A stretch of 64,000 nt of DNA from Magnaporthiopsis rhizophila (taxonomy: Eukaryota; Ascomycota; Sordariomycetes; Magnaporthales; Magnaporthaceae). Shown here one piece after another: positions 48,404-58,722 of the stretch. Location: the NCBI GenBank assembly GCA_003049465.1, contig PYSS01000086.1, positions 62,001 through 126,000 of the forward strand. The letters run 5' to 3'. A program made the position numbers and the translations under genes. The notes below the pieces were generated by a model. It ran no database searches. It saw only the letters and a list, made by a program, of their open reading frames with translations, and had not been told where the DNA came from. Position 1 is the first letter of the stretch. Each line of letters opens with the position of its first letter.

Positions 48404-48729
48404 GGTTGGTTTCGTGTTGCTAGACCTGGGTACCTGTAGACAAGACCTCTTTCACAGGAAATGTTTGCGGACAGCACTGCGTTAGAAAGCCGGTGCAAAA
48501 CGTAGTAAAACATAGCAGCAATGTGCGGGATAGAATCAATGCAACGTATACGATTTAATAAAAAAAAACATAAAAAAAAAAAAAAAAACGAGTAAAGTGA
48601 AGGAGAGAGATAGAGGTATACAATAAAAAGATTACGAAGGAAAACATCGAGGCAGTGAGAGTACATAAACGGCGGCCGTCAAAATCGTAGATACATACAT
48701 ACATCATCGAGTATGATCGGCAAAAGTAT
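48404..48729. other. Intergenic, thioesterase to tRNA-Thr
   Basis: AT-rich 3' flank with A runs around 48560-48590. On the minus strand these are T runs about 140 bases after the tRNA-Thr end. No gene seen. Confidence 0.6.
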
Positions 48730-48838
48730 TGCCCACTGTCAGAATCGAACTGACGATCTTATCATATACCAAGCAGGTCTCAGGAGCGGATCCAAAGCGC
48801 CGTACTAGTGATACGCTTTACCACTAAGCCAAGCGGGC
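48730..48838 (-). tRNA. tRNA-Thr (anticodon AGT) with a 37-nt intron
   Basis: On the minus strand the acceptor GCCCGCT pairs with AGTGGGC (one G-U), discriminator A at 48730. The anticodon stem TATCA/TGATA encloses CTAGTA plus intron; AGT is at 48806-48804, and the intron runs 48802-48766 after the purine 3' of the anticodon, the canonical position. The T arm reads CGTCAGTTCGATTCTGACA. Splicing gives a 72-nt tRNA. Confidence 0.92.
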
Positions 48839-49361
48839 CGTTGGATGCATGGTTGGGGTGGAACCGGAGGACATTATATGGAGCAGATGCGTGGAGCAGT
48901 TGTGTTCAGGGCTGCTTACCCAACCAAAAGCCACTCACTCCCAGGCACTCGGCATCTTTGAGTCATCTTTGTCTGGGGGCTGCATGTTGACCTCCTCCTG
49001 TCTGTGATGATGTCAGCCATGCTTAGGGGCGATACCAAAGACGTTGGAGCATATGTCCACGGCGCATTCAGTCTTCACGGGCGATGGGAGATATAAGTAG
49101 AAAAAATGTCTTTGCTTGCCAATGCGGCTGCGAGGGGTATCGAAAATGGAATGTTATATACAAGGTGAAGCGAAATGAACGATAAATAGGAGCAGGCGAT
49201 TAAATCCCAGCGTCGTATAAAAAAAAAATAAAAAAAAAAAAAACAATCCCAAAGAAAGCCACCGTGCTGTATGACACACATGTCTTGTAATTATTAATTT
49301 ATTTTTTCGTCCCTCCTCGTTTCATTTTTTTTCTTTCTTTTTTTCAACACAGATCCTGCCG
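48839..49361. other. Intergenic, tRNA-Thr to lectin-like gene
   Basis: 523 bases of AT-rich flank with A runs near 49220-49243. No gene supported. Confidence 0.55.
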
Positions 49362-49766
49362 TCAGCCAAGTTTGACAAGACTGTCGTAGGTCCATGTTAT
49401 TGGATCGTTCTTGTCCGCGTTGAAGGTGTGGAACGCGTTTCCGTCGCGGGCGAGCGCATAGATCTTCAAGTCGTTCGTCACCGAGACGGCGGGGAAGCTG
49501 TTGCCGACGCCATCGGGCACGTTGCGGAATATGGGCTCGGCCGGCTGCCTCCACGACTTGGTGTTCCAGTGCATGGCCTGCATGGTCCCGTTGGTGGCGC
49601 GCATCATCACGAAGATGAAGCGCGCCGCCGAGTCCTTGTAGAAGGATTTGGCGTACAGCTGCACCGGCTTGTCCGTAGGCATGTTGGTCGCCAGTTTGGA
49701 TTGGGCTGTGAATCACGGGCAAGTTAGCGTGGTGCTGCTTCCCCCTGTGCCAGGCTCGTGAGAAAG

Positions 49767-49857
<91 letters not shown>

Positions 49858-49908
49858 NNNNNNNNNNNNNNNNNNNNNNNNNNNNNNNNNNNNNNNNNNN
49901 NNNNNNNN

Positions 49909-49947
<39 letters not shown>

Positions 49948-51213
49948 CGCACTGATGACAAAACGGGAGTTGTACTCCCTCGTAACCTCCATGAGGTTGT
50001 CGGTCTTGTCGTCTTGGTAGTAGAGCTTGATGTTCTGCTGGGCCGTATTGTTGGTATCGGGATCCATGGCTGCTGTCACCGCGATCCCGGATCCAGGTAT
50101 GATGGCGACCTGGATGTTGGTAGTGACGTTCTTGACGGCTTGACTGGAGTCGTCGGTCAGGCCGGGCCACAGCCACGCGCTCTTGTGGTCCTCGGTCTCG
50201 TAGTTGAGCGCGACGAGGTCGGAGCACGCGCTCGTTTCGCAAACGTCCCAGTGCGCCGCCAGCTGAGACGCCTTGGCCGCCGTGATCGGGTGCGTGACCT
50301 TGGTCCAGGACGCGCCCCGGGGGTCGGTGGTGCGCAGCTCCTGGACGACGTTGGAGGCCGACAGGAAGAAGACGGAGACGGCGTGCTTCGGAGTCCTCCC
50401 GAGCCTGGGGCGCGCGGCGGCGGAGATTGGTGTTCCAGGCCTGGCTTCGACGGCCTTGGAGTCGGCCAGCTTGGAGTTTATGCTGACCAGCTTCCAGCCG
50501 TCGGTTTGCGACGAGTCCCACAGCGAATACACGATGTTGCTGCTGTCGTTCCGCGGCTGCCAAAACACCATCCGGTATTCCGTCGAGCCCACCGTGTAGT
50601 TGACGGCGGCGAGCGCCGACGAATCGAGGGCGATGCTGCTTGTGTTGGTGCCCTGCGGCGGAGAGCTGCCGCCGCCGCCGCCGCTATTCCCGCCGTTCCC
50701 TCCATCGTTTGCTTGCCCGCCGCTGCTGTTGCGTGCCGCCATGGCGCCCCCGACGCCACCGCCGACGGCAGCGGCAATAATCACGAAAGCTACGATGATC
50801 CCTATGATCCACATCTTCTTCCTGGTCATCGTGACCGTCTTCTGGGGCTTTTCTCCGGCTGCGCCAATCTCATGCTCCGGCGGTACTGGATATAGGCCGT
50901 CGCCTGCAGACTTGGCGTGAGGGTGGGGAGATGCTTGGCCGACAACGGTGGGAGACTGGTCCGAGGACAGGCCGTACGGCACCTTGTTGGGTCCATAGAA
51001 GCCGGCGGCCCCGGCCGAGACGGGCTCGGGGGCCGAGTCGTAGTAGACCTGCGGGGCGGAGCTGGGATGGTCGTTCGGCGCGACTTCCAGAGTGCTGTAG
51101 TCGGGCTGCGCCGGTGGTGATTGTGCTGGTTGTTGTTGTTGTGCTTGCGGCATCTGTGGCAGTAGTGGTTGCGCCTGGGGCCCGGGCCCAGGCGAGCTCG
51201 CGTTTCCTTCCAT
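49362..51213 (-). CDS. Single-pass membrane protein with fucose-lectin-like beta-propeller
   Basis: Exons 51213-49953 and 49705-49362 (1605 nt) give 534 aa. The intron (GTGCGT donor, CACAG acceptor, phase 1) contains the (GA)n array and N gap, so the protein is unaffected. Residues 1-130 are Pro/Gln/Ser-rich and cytosolic by inference; a basic stop RKK precedes one membrane helix (about 134-157, WIIGIIVAFVIIAAAV with a Gly-rich end). A Gly/Ser/Asn linker (160-190) leads to an extracellular domain with repeated aromatic blades (YRMVFWQPRNDSSNIVYSLW; GASWTKVTHPITA; FHTFNADKNDPITWTY), like the fungal fucose-specific lectin superfamily. Two cysteines (CETSAC) may pair. It may bind surface glycans; ligand unknown. 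Confidence 0.82.
49769..49944. repeat. (GA)n dinucleotide array with N gap
   Basis: GA units run from 49769 to 49857 and 49909 to 49944, with 51 N (49858-49908) between. It is (CT)n on the transcribed strand, inside an intron and starting about 8 bases after its donor. True length is unresolved. Confidence 0.95.
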
Positions 51214-52521
51214 CTCGTAAGGATGGCACCAACCCCGACTCCTCTAGGTGGACGAGGGCTCGGGACGAGTGGGCTTCTGCACCAAGAGACGTTCCCAGGC
51301 AGAAGCGGTCGAGAAAGACAGTTGGTTATCCGAAACTGCAAGAGTCGAGGAAGAAGTTGAAGGAGATTCAAGGAAGACAGAGGGGAAAACACTAGTGGGG
51401 AGCAGGTGAAAAAAACGGGAGCCTAAGGCTGGACAGGGGTCTGCTCGGAAGCAGGGGATGATCTCACCCCAACCCCGGACATCGCTGGATGGGAAATGTC
51501 GAGCAGCGGGGCCTGAAGGATCGAGCAGCCCACTCGACAGCGGTGCAGGGTTGTCATTGGCCACCAAGGCCAGCGGCGTGGGTGGTGCGACTGAGATGCG
51601 AGTTGTTTCCGAGGCGAGGTCCCTGTTTCATTGCGCTAGACGGCTTACCTCGTGTCGATCAGCGTTCAAGGCTTCTTGAACGAGTCCGTTGTCGTCTGGC
51701 CTTGCAGCTGGCACTGCCTGCTCGTGGCCACAAGCCCACCTGGGGTGGACTGCAGACGCTTTCGTGTTTTGGCAGTTCCATGTCATTTTCGAGCACAGGG
51801 AAAGGTCGAGGGGAGAGGGCTGGCGGCCGGCGTGAAGTTCTCCGCCCCCAGGGCTTGGCCCCTCAGAACACACAGGGATCTGGATCCGCCCCATTACGGA
51901 ACGCTGGGAAGAGCCCGCAGTGTGTTGGGATGGGTGGGTATCCGTGTTGGCTGTGATGGCACCGTGGCACCTCCCGTTCGGGGTCCATCCCCATAGGAAC
52001 GGTCGAATACGTCTCCATCGCGAGATGTCTAATGGACAAAAGAGACCAGCAGGGCAGTTTAGACCGTTGCTGCGCCTCCAAGGAATGTGCGGAAGTCGCT
52101 GGCCCGAAAGCGTATTATTTCTAGCACGCGTCTCTAGACGCCGGCGCTACTGCACCGGCGGACTTTAGCCACAGTCAGCAATCGCTCAACCACTAGAAGG
52201 ACGCAGAACCGGGATCAGCTCCCAGTGAAGCATGCAGGTAAGGCGGCTTTGATTCCCAGCACGGCAAACGCTGCCACCCGTGTCGACCCCCCTGTTTTGC
52301 GCCTTGTAAACAACACGAGCGGCGCAAGCGCAGCATTAAACCCCCAAGAGAGTCGCCACAGTCGGCTGAGCAGCCGAGACACAACTGCGACGCAGTCCCA
52401 TCATGCTTTCTTCAGCCGCACAGTATAAAAGTCAGCGTTTGATCCTTCAAAATTTCTGCCTTTTCCTCCCTACGACGTAGTAGGTAGGTCGCTTCGTTTA
52501 TCTAGCCCCCACGGCTCCGCC
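51214..52521. other. Intergenic, promoter of the lectin-like gene and 3' flank of AA9
   Basis: 1.3 kb with no supported gene. A TATAAAA motif on the plus strand at about 52425 has no plus-strand gene behind it. Confidence 0.55.
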
Positions 52522-53574
52522 TCAAACGCACTGAGCATAGTATGGGTTGAAGGTCGAACAGGCCCCCTGAGCGCACGCCGTCGGTCCATTCCAGCCACTA
52601 CCACCACACTGGCCCCAACGAGTTTGTCCACCACCGCCACCGCCGCCGCCGTTGCCGTTTCCAGGAGGCGTGGTCGTTTGTGGGGGCTGCGGGTTACCAC
52701 CACCACCACCACCACCACCACCACCGTTGCCGCCGCCCGGCGCCGTCGTCGGACTAGGGTTTCCGCCTCCAGGCAGGAATGGAGAGCTCGTGGCCGTGGC
52801 GCGTGTGCTGACCTGCTCCACCGTGCTCGGCACTCCGTCGATGAGCGCCGGGCCCGGCACGGGGTAGTTGATGGGGTTGTTGTACAGCGGAAAGTGGATG
52901 CCCGGGTCGCTGGCCTTGTACAGCGCCGTGCCGGCCACCCCCGCGGGCTGCCGGGATCCGGACCCGGAGATCTCGAGGTTGAAGCACTGCGGGTAAGCCT
53001 GCGCGCCGTTGGGGTTGGGCGACCCGTGCAGCGCGATGATCTCGTGCCGCAGCACGTAGTTTCCGGGGGCCACGTCCTCGGGGATCTGCACCACCCACGA
53101 GAAGCCGTTGTCGATCAGCACGTCGGCCGCCCAGTCGCCCGGCGCCGCGCCCGAGATGTACGACCCTTCGCCGATCTTGAAGAAGCGAAGCGCCGTCTTG
53201 TCCACGCTCTCGCAGTTGCCCTCGCACCGGGCCAGGTAGTCGAGGACGGGCCCCTTGTGCGAGTCCGGCCACGTGTCCCACTGCAGCAGGATCTTGTCCC
53301 CGGCGCGCACGCGAGCGTGGCCCTTGGCCGGCTGCGCCCCGCGGTGGCAGATGATGTCTGGGTGGCCAAAGTTGTTGGGCTCGACGAAGCCGTTGTCCGT
53401 GTTGGTTGCCGACCACCCCACCACCGTGGGCGGGTTGTTCTGGTACGGGTACTTGGTCACGTCGTAGCCCGGGTAGAAGACCCCATTCACGACGATGTTG
53501 TTGACGTGCCCGTGCGCCAGCACCGTTGCCGCCGAGCCCAGGGCCGACATGAGTGCGCGCGACTTGAAGCCCAT
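52522..53574 (-). CDS. AA9 lytic polysaccharide monooxygenase with C-terminal CBM1
   Basis: Single exon, 350 aa, secreted. It uses copper and a reductant with H2O2/O2 to cleave cellulose oxidatively. The signal peptide ends at A20, leaving His21 as the mature N-terminal copper ligand (HGHVNNIVVNG). The second copper-brace histidine is H86 in KGHARVRAGD; the axial Tyr is Y194 with Q192 in AQAYPQC. The AA9 domain ends near 235; a Gly/Pro/Thr-rich linker (about 260-315) leads to a CBM1 with its four cysteines (GQCGGSGWNG ... CAQGACSTFNPYYAQC). Sequence resembles enzymes from Chaetomiaceae. A TATATA lies 182 bases upstream. Expression is likely induced by cellulose and carbon-catabolite repressed, as for the family. 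Confidence 0.95.
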   Translation of the reverse strand: MGFKSRALMSALGSAATVLAHGHVNNIVVNGVFYPGYDVTKYPYQNNPPTVVGWSATNTDNGFVEPNNFGHPDIICHRGAQPAKGHARVRAGDKILLQWDTWPDSHKGPVLDYLARCEGNCESVDKTALRFFKIGEGSYISGAAPGDWAADVLIDNGFSWVVQIPEDVAPGNYVLRHEIIALHGSPNPNGAQAYPQCFNLEISGSGSRQPAGVAGTALYKASDPGIHFPLYNNPINYPVPGPALIDGVPSTVEQVSTRATATSSPFLPGGGNPSPTTAPGGGNGGGGGGGGGGNPQPPQTTTPPGNGNGGGGGGGGQTRWGQCGGSGWNGPTACAQGACSTFNPYYAQCV

Positions 53575-55086
53575 GGTTATTGGTGTGTATGTAGATGATC
53601 ACTTCAACCAGACATGTGTTTCGACCCAGCTGGCGGTCCTTGACCCTAGTTCGAGGCTTCTTTAGGCTCCTAGGCTGGGGATTGCTTGATGGTCCAAGAA
53701 GTCCCTTGGGTTCGCTCTCCTGCCCGGAGAGGTAAGCAGCCAGGACGACCAGTCGTATATACGCACGCCGGGGACTAAGTGCCCACGCCTTTCAACACCT
53801 TGCGAAATTCTGAACTTTGTGTCGTCACATTCGTGGAGCGGGGTAGACGGGTCGTGGTGTGTGCCATCCAACCACCCATCTACAACGCCATGGCTCACCA
53901 CTTGGACCCCATGCTCCGTGATGCCGACGCCGAGCTGTCGATATCTGGACGTTAACCGAGGCTACTGCCGTGCCGCGTCTTGTGAGATGATGTGTGTGTG
54001 CATAGAATCAGGTTTTTAGCTACTGTTTCTGGTGGATGGGGAGAAGCTCTCCGCCTAGGCCAGGTCTTTGTATGGGGCTGGGACTGGCCACCGCTCACCC
54101 TCAGTGGCATCTGGTAGGTTGATGGCAACCACATGTGGTTCCCTGGCACCTCATCCTCAGAGCGCGATACCACATCATGGCAAATAGTCTCGCGTTCGAC
54201 GACGGCGCGTGTCTCGGAGCGCCAATGAAAACTGCCTCATAGGCCTTCTGGGTGGGCATTCCAACCTGCTGCCTCCGGCTTGTCTCGGCACGGACCATTT
54301 CTCGCTGCTTTCGCCCACATGACAACATACCTAGCGCAAGCTGCACAGCCGATGCTACTCCCCGCGTCGCCATAGTGTGTCGACAGTGTTGGGTGTGGGG
54401 GGAGAGAAGGTGAAGTGAAAGGGTCTAGAAAGGGGAAATCGCGGTCCCTGAAGCTCCGAGAAACGGTTGTCTTGGCATACTGGCACCCTGCCCGCGAGGG
54501 CGTAAGCGGGAATCGAGCTGTGCTGGGGGCGAAGTTGAGTACCATTGAATAGAGCCGCCATTCCGCATGTGACCAGCGTATGATGCTCGGAAGGATTGGA
54601 CCGTTGCGCGGGCAGTCCGCCGGCAGGCTTTTGGGTCAAATGAATAACCTCTCTGCATTGTACGACAGCAGCCTTGTGGCTCTCCGGCCGGCGACGATGG
54701 TAGGTGTTCATTGCATTAGTAATAACCCGGTATGATGCATTTCCCTGTCATTCTTCTGCCCGTCTTGGCTATCGTTGTAGCTTGCGCTAGATCCTTCAGT
54801 CGGCGCGATATTAACTCCGACAGTCAGAGATCTCCGCTGCCAAGAGCTGGTGTTGGGTCAGGTTCGGTTCGGTTAGATTCATTCGTCTTATGCCAAGCGG
54901 TAAAACCATTAGAAATCTACTTGGTGATGTCGGCGATTTCGGCGACAAAAGTGGCTGTGACGAACTGAAATCCAGATATAAGAGGTATCCATCCTTGCGG
55001 TCAGCAATAATGCCGTAGACAAAAGAACGCAAGTCTAGAGCAACACAACGAAGACCCAATCCGTCACACCGCAATCTACCACAGTC
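53575..55086. other. Divergent promoter region, AA9 / RidA
   Basis: 1.5 kb without a supported gene. Frames such as 54101-54373 and 54237-54545 lack coding bias. It includes the AA9 TATA element. Confidence 0.55.
53756..53761 (-). promoter_or_regulatory. TATA element of the AA9 gene
   Basis: TATATA, 182 bases before the AA9 ATG at 53574, spacing compatible with a fungal promoter with a leader of about 150 nt. Confidence 0.45.
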
Positions 55087-55577
55087 ATGTCGCAGCCCTC
55101 ATACCATACCTACCCCGGCTACGCCGTCGGGCTGAGCGAAGGCTTTGGTTACAGCCAGTCCGTCCGCGTCGGTGAACGCATCGAAGCTTCGGGCCAAGGC
55201 ATGTCTTTATCCCCGCAAACTCGAGGCGATCCGGCTGGCTGACCATCTAAATGTCAAAAACAGGCGGATGGGATCGCGAGACGGGCAAGATCCCAGAAGA
55301 CCCGCTGGAGGAGATAAACCAGGCCTTTTCGAACCTGGACGTGGCCCTCAAGGACGCCGGAGGCAAGGGGCTCTCGCAAGTCTACCGGCTGAACGCGTAT
55401 CTGACGGACATGGACCGGTTCTTGGAGCCCGCGGGCGAGGCCATGAAGAAGTGGTTCCCCAACCACCGACCGCTCCTAACCGCCGTCGGTGTCGCCTCGC
55501 TAGCTCTGCCCGGGATGCATGTCGAGATCGAGGGCGTGGCGCTGGACCCTGAAGGGGCCAAGACGAAGGAGGCCTAG
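55087..55577 (+). CDS. RidA/YjgF/YER057c family protein
   Basis: Exons 55087-55198 and 55264-55577 (426 nt) give 141 aa. The intron 55199-55263 begins with GC (CAAG|GCATGT), ends AACAG and joins in phase 1 to read EASGQGGWDRETG, as the family requires; the nearby GT gives no workable frame. RidA proteins hydrolyse reactive enamine/imine intermediates from PLP enzymes. The family core is clear: EEINQAFSNLDVALKDAG, VYRLNAYLTDMDRF and a C-terminal VEIEGVAL. The catalytic arginine normally found near the third strand (the R of the NRPLRTAV-type motif) is replaced: here it reads NHRPLLTAVGV. Activity may thus differ from canonical RidA. Confidence 0.88.
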
Positions 55578-55931
55578 AGCGTGCGTTTAAAGGGGACAAA
55601 TGGGTCGCGATGATGCCTTGTAACGGGATCGGGATGGGGTGGATGGTGCACGTGTGTTGCGCCCTATCTGGCTGTTATTCGAAAAGGAAACGAAAGAGAT
55701 ATGAGGCAGGAGGAGAAGGGGCATCGAAAAGGGGGTTGAAATAAATTGACGAGAGAAAAACATGGAGAAAGCATATGACGCTGTCAAACCGACAGAATAA
55801 TTAGGGCGGGCTGAATTGAACCTGGACCTAATAACCAATCTTCCCTAGTCGCTAAAAAGGTGTGGAGGGCTGCGCTTAGGGGTTACAAGTTCGTTGTAAA
55901 AAGCTGTGTGCCGCAGAAGCAATGATTACGA
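55578..55931. other. Intergenic, RidA to tRNA-Gly
   Basis: 354 bases of 3' flank; no gene supported. Confidence 0.6.
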
Positions 55932-56002
55932 TGCGTGTGCCCGGACTCGAACCGGGAGCCCATCGATGGCAACGATGGATTTTACCCTTAAACCACACAC
56001 GC
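55932..56002 (-). tRNA. tRNA-Gly (anticodon GCC)
   Basis: On the minus strand the acceptor GCGTGTG pairs with CACACGC, discriminator A. Anticodon stem CATCG/CGATG encloses TTGCCAT, with GCC at 55970-55968. T arm CCCGGTTCGAGTCCGGG. No intron. Confidence 0.94.
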
Positions 56003-56375
56003 TTCTAGCTGGCCGCTTGGTGCACGACCATGGGCGGGTCTACTCATATCAAGGGGCCGAGAGAAAGAGACCAACTTTGTGGGGCGATGTCACCATGTAT
56101 TGCTGACTCTATCGCGTGGAGTCAACCTCGGCTGTGACAGCCGGGTGGATATGAGGGGTCTAGGTATCCATGGTCTATTGCTCCCTATGGGCATGGAGAT
56201 GGTCGTCCATATGCCCAATCATTAAGTGAGTGTCCTGTATTCCCGCACATGAACTCCGCGCTGGGCTTTTCCCGATCAATCAAGGGCCGAATTGGAAAGT
56301 GTACCCACTGATGGGGTGCTTTGACAGGCCGGCGCTGATCCTGGCGGCCAATACCGGTGAGTGCTGTCATCTCAA
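56003..56375. other. Intergenic, tRNA-Gly to rtt109
   Basis: 373 bases; upstream flank of tRNA-Gly and 3' flank of rtt109. Nothing else seen. Confidence 0.6.
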
Positions 56376-58274
56376 CTAGGTTCTAGGCCTCTTGTGCACC
56401 AATCCGGTGTCAAGCACGTTGGCAACAGAAGGATCAGAAGTAGCAGGCAGGGTGGTGTTAGCGCCGTCCGTTGCATCTGAAGGCGCTGACGAAGTGGGCG
56501 TCCCTGAATCGTCGTTGGGCTTGCGCTTTTTCCGGATCAGACCTGCCCCAAGAAGGTTGACAGCGGACGTCGAGTTCGCCGGTGTGGACACGGTGCTATC
56601 CTGGGAATCATCACTGCCTACTGGCTTCTTTCGCTTGATGAGACTAGAGAGGTTGCTCACGGCCGGCTGCGCCGCGCCGTTTTCGGATGACGATGAAGTG
56701 GGCAACGGTCTGCTGCCGAACACGTCAAGACCCCAGGCTGAGCCTAGACCAACTTCGTTGACCCACCGCCTAGTGCTACCGATAGCTAGCTCTAGGTTAG
56801 CAAAGTCCAAGCGGAGGAGCAACTCAAGCGAGCGCTTATAGCCGTCCTCCTTGACTAGCCGGCGGCCCCGACCCTCGGCTGGCCAGTAATAATATGCGGT
56901 GGTGACGGGGCGGTTGGCAAGGTAGTTGCGCTGACTGGTTTTAACTCGCGGCTGGCGAGAGACGATGGGACCGGTGAGCTTCTTATTTTTGGAGTTCTTT
57001 TTCGTTTTAGCACCTGCCCGAGACGGCCCCGTACCAGATGTTTGGGGAACCTCAAACAGCTTCCGTGGGCTGGCTTGTGGGGGAGTCCGCAAGGGCAGGA
57101 CATGGCTTTGCGCGCGAGATGGTGTGGCCGGCGCCGCCGGAAGTGAAGAGTCAAACGAGGCGCTGGGCGTCATCAAGGCGGACGCGTCGGCCCCGGAAGA
57201 GGCAGCCACAGCAGCCGCCTGGGCCGCGGCGGCGCCTGGAGCGAGTCGTCCGTTCGCATCCAGGGGATCCATCACGATCCAGATGAAGCCGGTGAGTGCG
57301 CCCATAGAGCACTCCTGCCGATACGCCATTAGCTCCCAGAACTGGTCCAGGTTCTGCACACTCTTCCAAGCGCCGTTGCGACCCTTGCCATGGTCCGCTT
57401 CGATGTCGAGCTCGTCACGGAAGCGAGACTTGGGATCGTCTGGGTAGTGCGCAATGAGACACCGCGGCGGCACCCAGTCGTACTCGTATGTGTAGTGTGA
57501 TATTCGCTCCAGAGGGTGACCAAGCACCCAGCCGGCGTGAGTTGCATTGTCCGTCGGCGAGCGAGGGATGAAGGCGCGAGTCTCGTATGTGTCTAAGCCA
57601 GGGACAAGGAGGTAGCCCTTGATACTCTTCCACGCGCCCTTGTGCGCCGTGTCGCGGTCTGCGCCGTCAAGCAGCGGGGTGAGAGCCTTGCACCACCATT
57701 TTACCAGCCCCCGGTCCGTGAGCACATGCTTCCCTTTGTACTCGACGCTTCCTGGGAACAGGTATTGGCCTTGCGCACGCGCGAACAGGCTCACTACCGA
57801 CTGAATTCCCTTCCGCCTTCGCTCGCGCACTAAGTAGTCGACAAAGGCTGAGGTGATCTCTCGGATGGGCGAGGGCGTGCCCTTGGGAAGGTCTAGGAGA
57901 TGCAGAAACCCGGTCGAGTCGGCCTTGGACACGAAAAAGGTACTCGAGTATGCGGTGGTGTAGATGAGGATTTCGAGACCGAGAACCAAGACTTCTCTGG
58001 CGGGACCGGAGGCTGCCTCTGCTGTCCGGTCTGTCGAGGCTGGGTCCTGGGGCGGTATTGGGATGGCGATGGCGAGGAAGTGGCTCTCGCTGTAGGTTCG
58101 ATCTGGACGCGCGTCGGGAGGTGCTGAGAAAAGGGCGTCGGATCGAGATGGCGGAGTTGAGAGATGGTAGGCGCGGAACTTGTAGCCCTGCGGCAGCACC
58201 TTGGACAAGCTCTGTAGCAGGCCCAGGCTGCTTTGGTGCTCTGTTGAGATCGGGGTTGTTACCGGCGCCTCCAT
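56376..58274 (-). CDS. rtt109: Histone H3-K56 acetyltransferase Rtt109
   Basis: Single exon, 632 aa, from the first in-frame ATG at 58274; the frame extends further up but without ATG. Rtt109 acetylates H3K56 on new histones with Asf1/Vps75, in replication-coupled assembly and DNA repair. The p300/Rtt109 fold is seen from residue 15: SLSKVLPQGYKFRAYHLSTPP, then EVLVLGLEILIYTT, STFFVSKADSTGFLHLLDLP, and VKWWCKALTPLLDG. PRCLIAHYPDDPKSRFRDEL and QFWELMAYRQECSMGALTGF are further family blocks. The C-terminal 250 residues are Ala/Ser/Lys-rich and disordered, with KTKKNSKNKK as possible nuclear signal, interrupted by a short conserved block near 490-545. It is divergent from mL57. Confidence 0.92.
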   Translation of the reverse strand: MEAPVTTPISTEHQSSLGLLQSLSKVLPQGYKFRAYHLSTPPSRSDALFSAPPDARPDRTYSESHFLAIAIPIPPQDPASTDRTAEAASGPAREVLVLGLEILIYTTAYSSTFFVSKADSTGFLHLLDLPKGTPSPIREITSAFVDYLVRERRRKGIQSVVSLFARAQGQYLFPGSVEYKGKHVLTDRGLVKWWCKALTPLLDGADRDTAHKGAWKSIKGYLLVPGLDTYETRAFIPRSPTDNATHAGWVLGHPLERISHYTYEYDWVPPRCLIAHYPDDPKSRFRDELDIEADHGKGRNGAWKSVQNLDQFWELMAYRQECSMGALTGFIWIVMDPLDANGRLAPGAAAAQAAAVAASSGADASALMTPSASFDSSLPAAPATPSRAQSHVLPLRTPPQASPRKLFEVPQTSGTGPSRAGAKTKKNSKNKKLTGPIVSRQPRVKTSQRNYLANRPVTTAYYYWPAEGRGRRLVKEDGYKRSLELLLRLDFANLELAIGSTRRWVNEVGLGSAWGLDVFGSRPLPTSSSSENGAAQPAVSNLSSLIKRKKPVGSDDSQDSTVSTPANSTSAVNLLGAGLIRKKRKPNDDSGTPTSSAPSDATDGANTTLPATSDPSVANVLDTGLVHKRPRT

Positions 58275-58722
58275 TGCTGCATGCGAGCGACGGAGCGGCA
58301 AACGGGTGCCAATTGAGATGCCCAGGAATGGTCAGCTTCCAGGTGGGAATATGTTCTGTCACAGCAATAGAGGGCGGAAAGGAAGGGAGGTGGTCGCGGT
58401 GCTCTGATGGGTCTGAAAAGAATACGAGGATGAGGCTGGAGTGCGGCGAAGGGCGGCGGAATTGAACGAGAGCAGAGTTGGCGTCACTGTTTCAATGAAG
58501 TCATTTCTAGCTGTTGATTGGCCAATTGATTCTCCACTGGAAATGTGGGGAACGTGGGGTACCAGCTGGAACACTAGATAGGCCCCACGTGATTTGGCGA
58601 CTCGGTCTTTTTGAGCTATCCAAAATTTTGGCATCGCGGGCAGCAAGCGGGTTTTCCCTGGAGCGGGAGAAAGACTGCTGTCGCTCGCAGCAGCCCTCTT
58701 TCGGCAACAATACACCCTCACC
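58275..58722. promoter_or_regulatory. Divergent promoter, rtt109 / mL57
   Basis: 448 bases between two divergent ATGs; includes GATTGGCCAAT at about 58515-58525, a CCAAT box on both strands. No TATA seen. Confidence 0.5.

Noticed and set aside
52624..53598. Plus-strand open frame of 324 codons
   Set aside because: Antisense shadow of the GC-rich AA9 gene, rich in Arg and Val as such shadows are; no recognisable domain.
55087..55577. GT donor at 55203 for the RidA intron
   Set aside because: It would add residues and join in the wrong phase; the GC donor at 55199 gives the family sequence.
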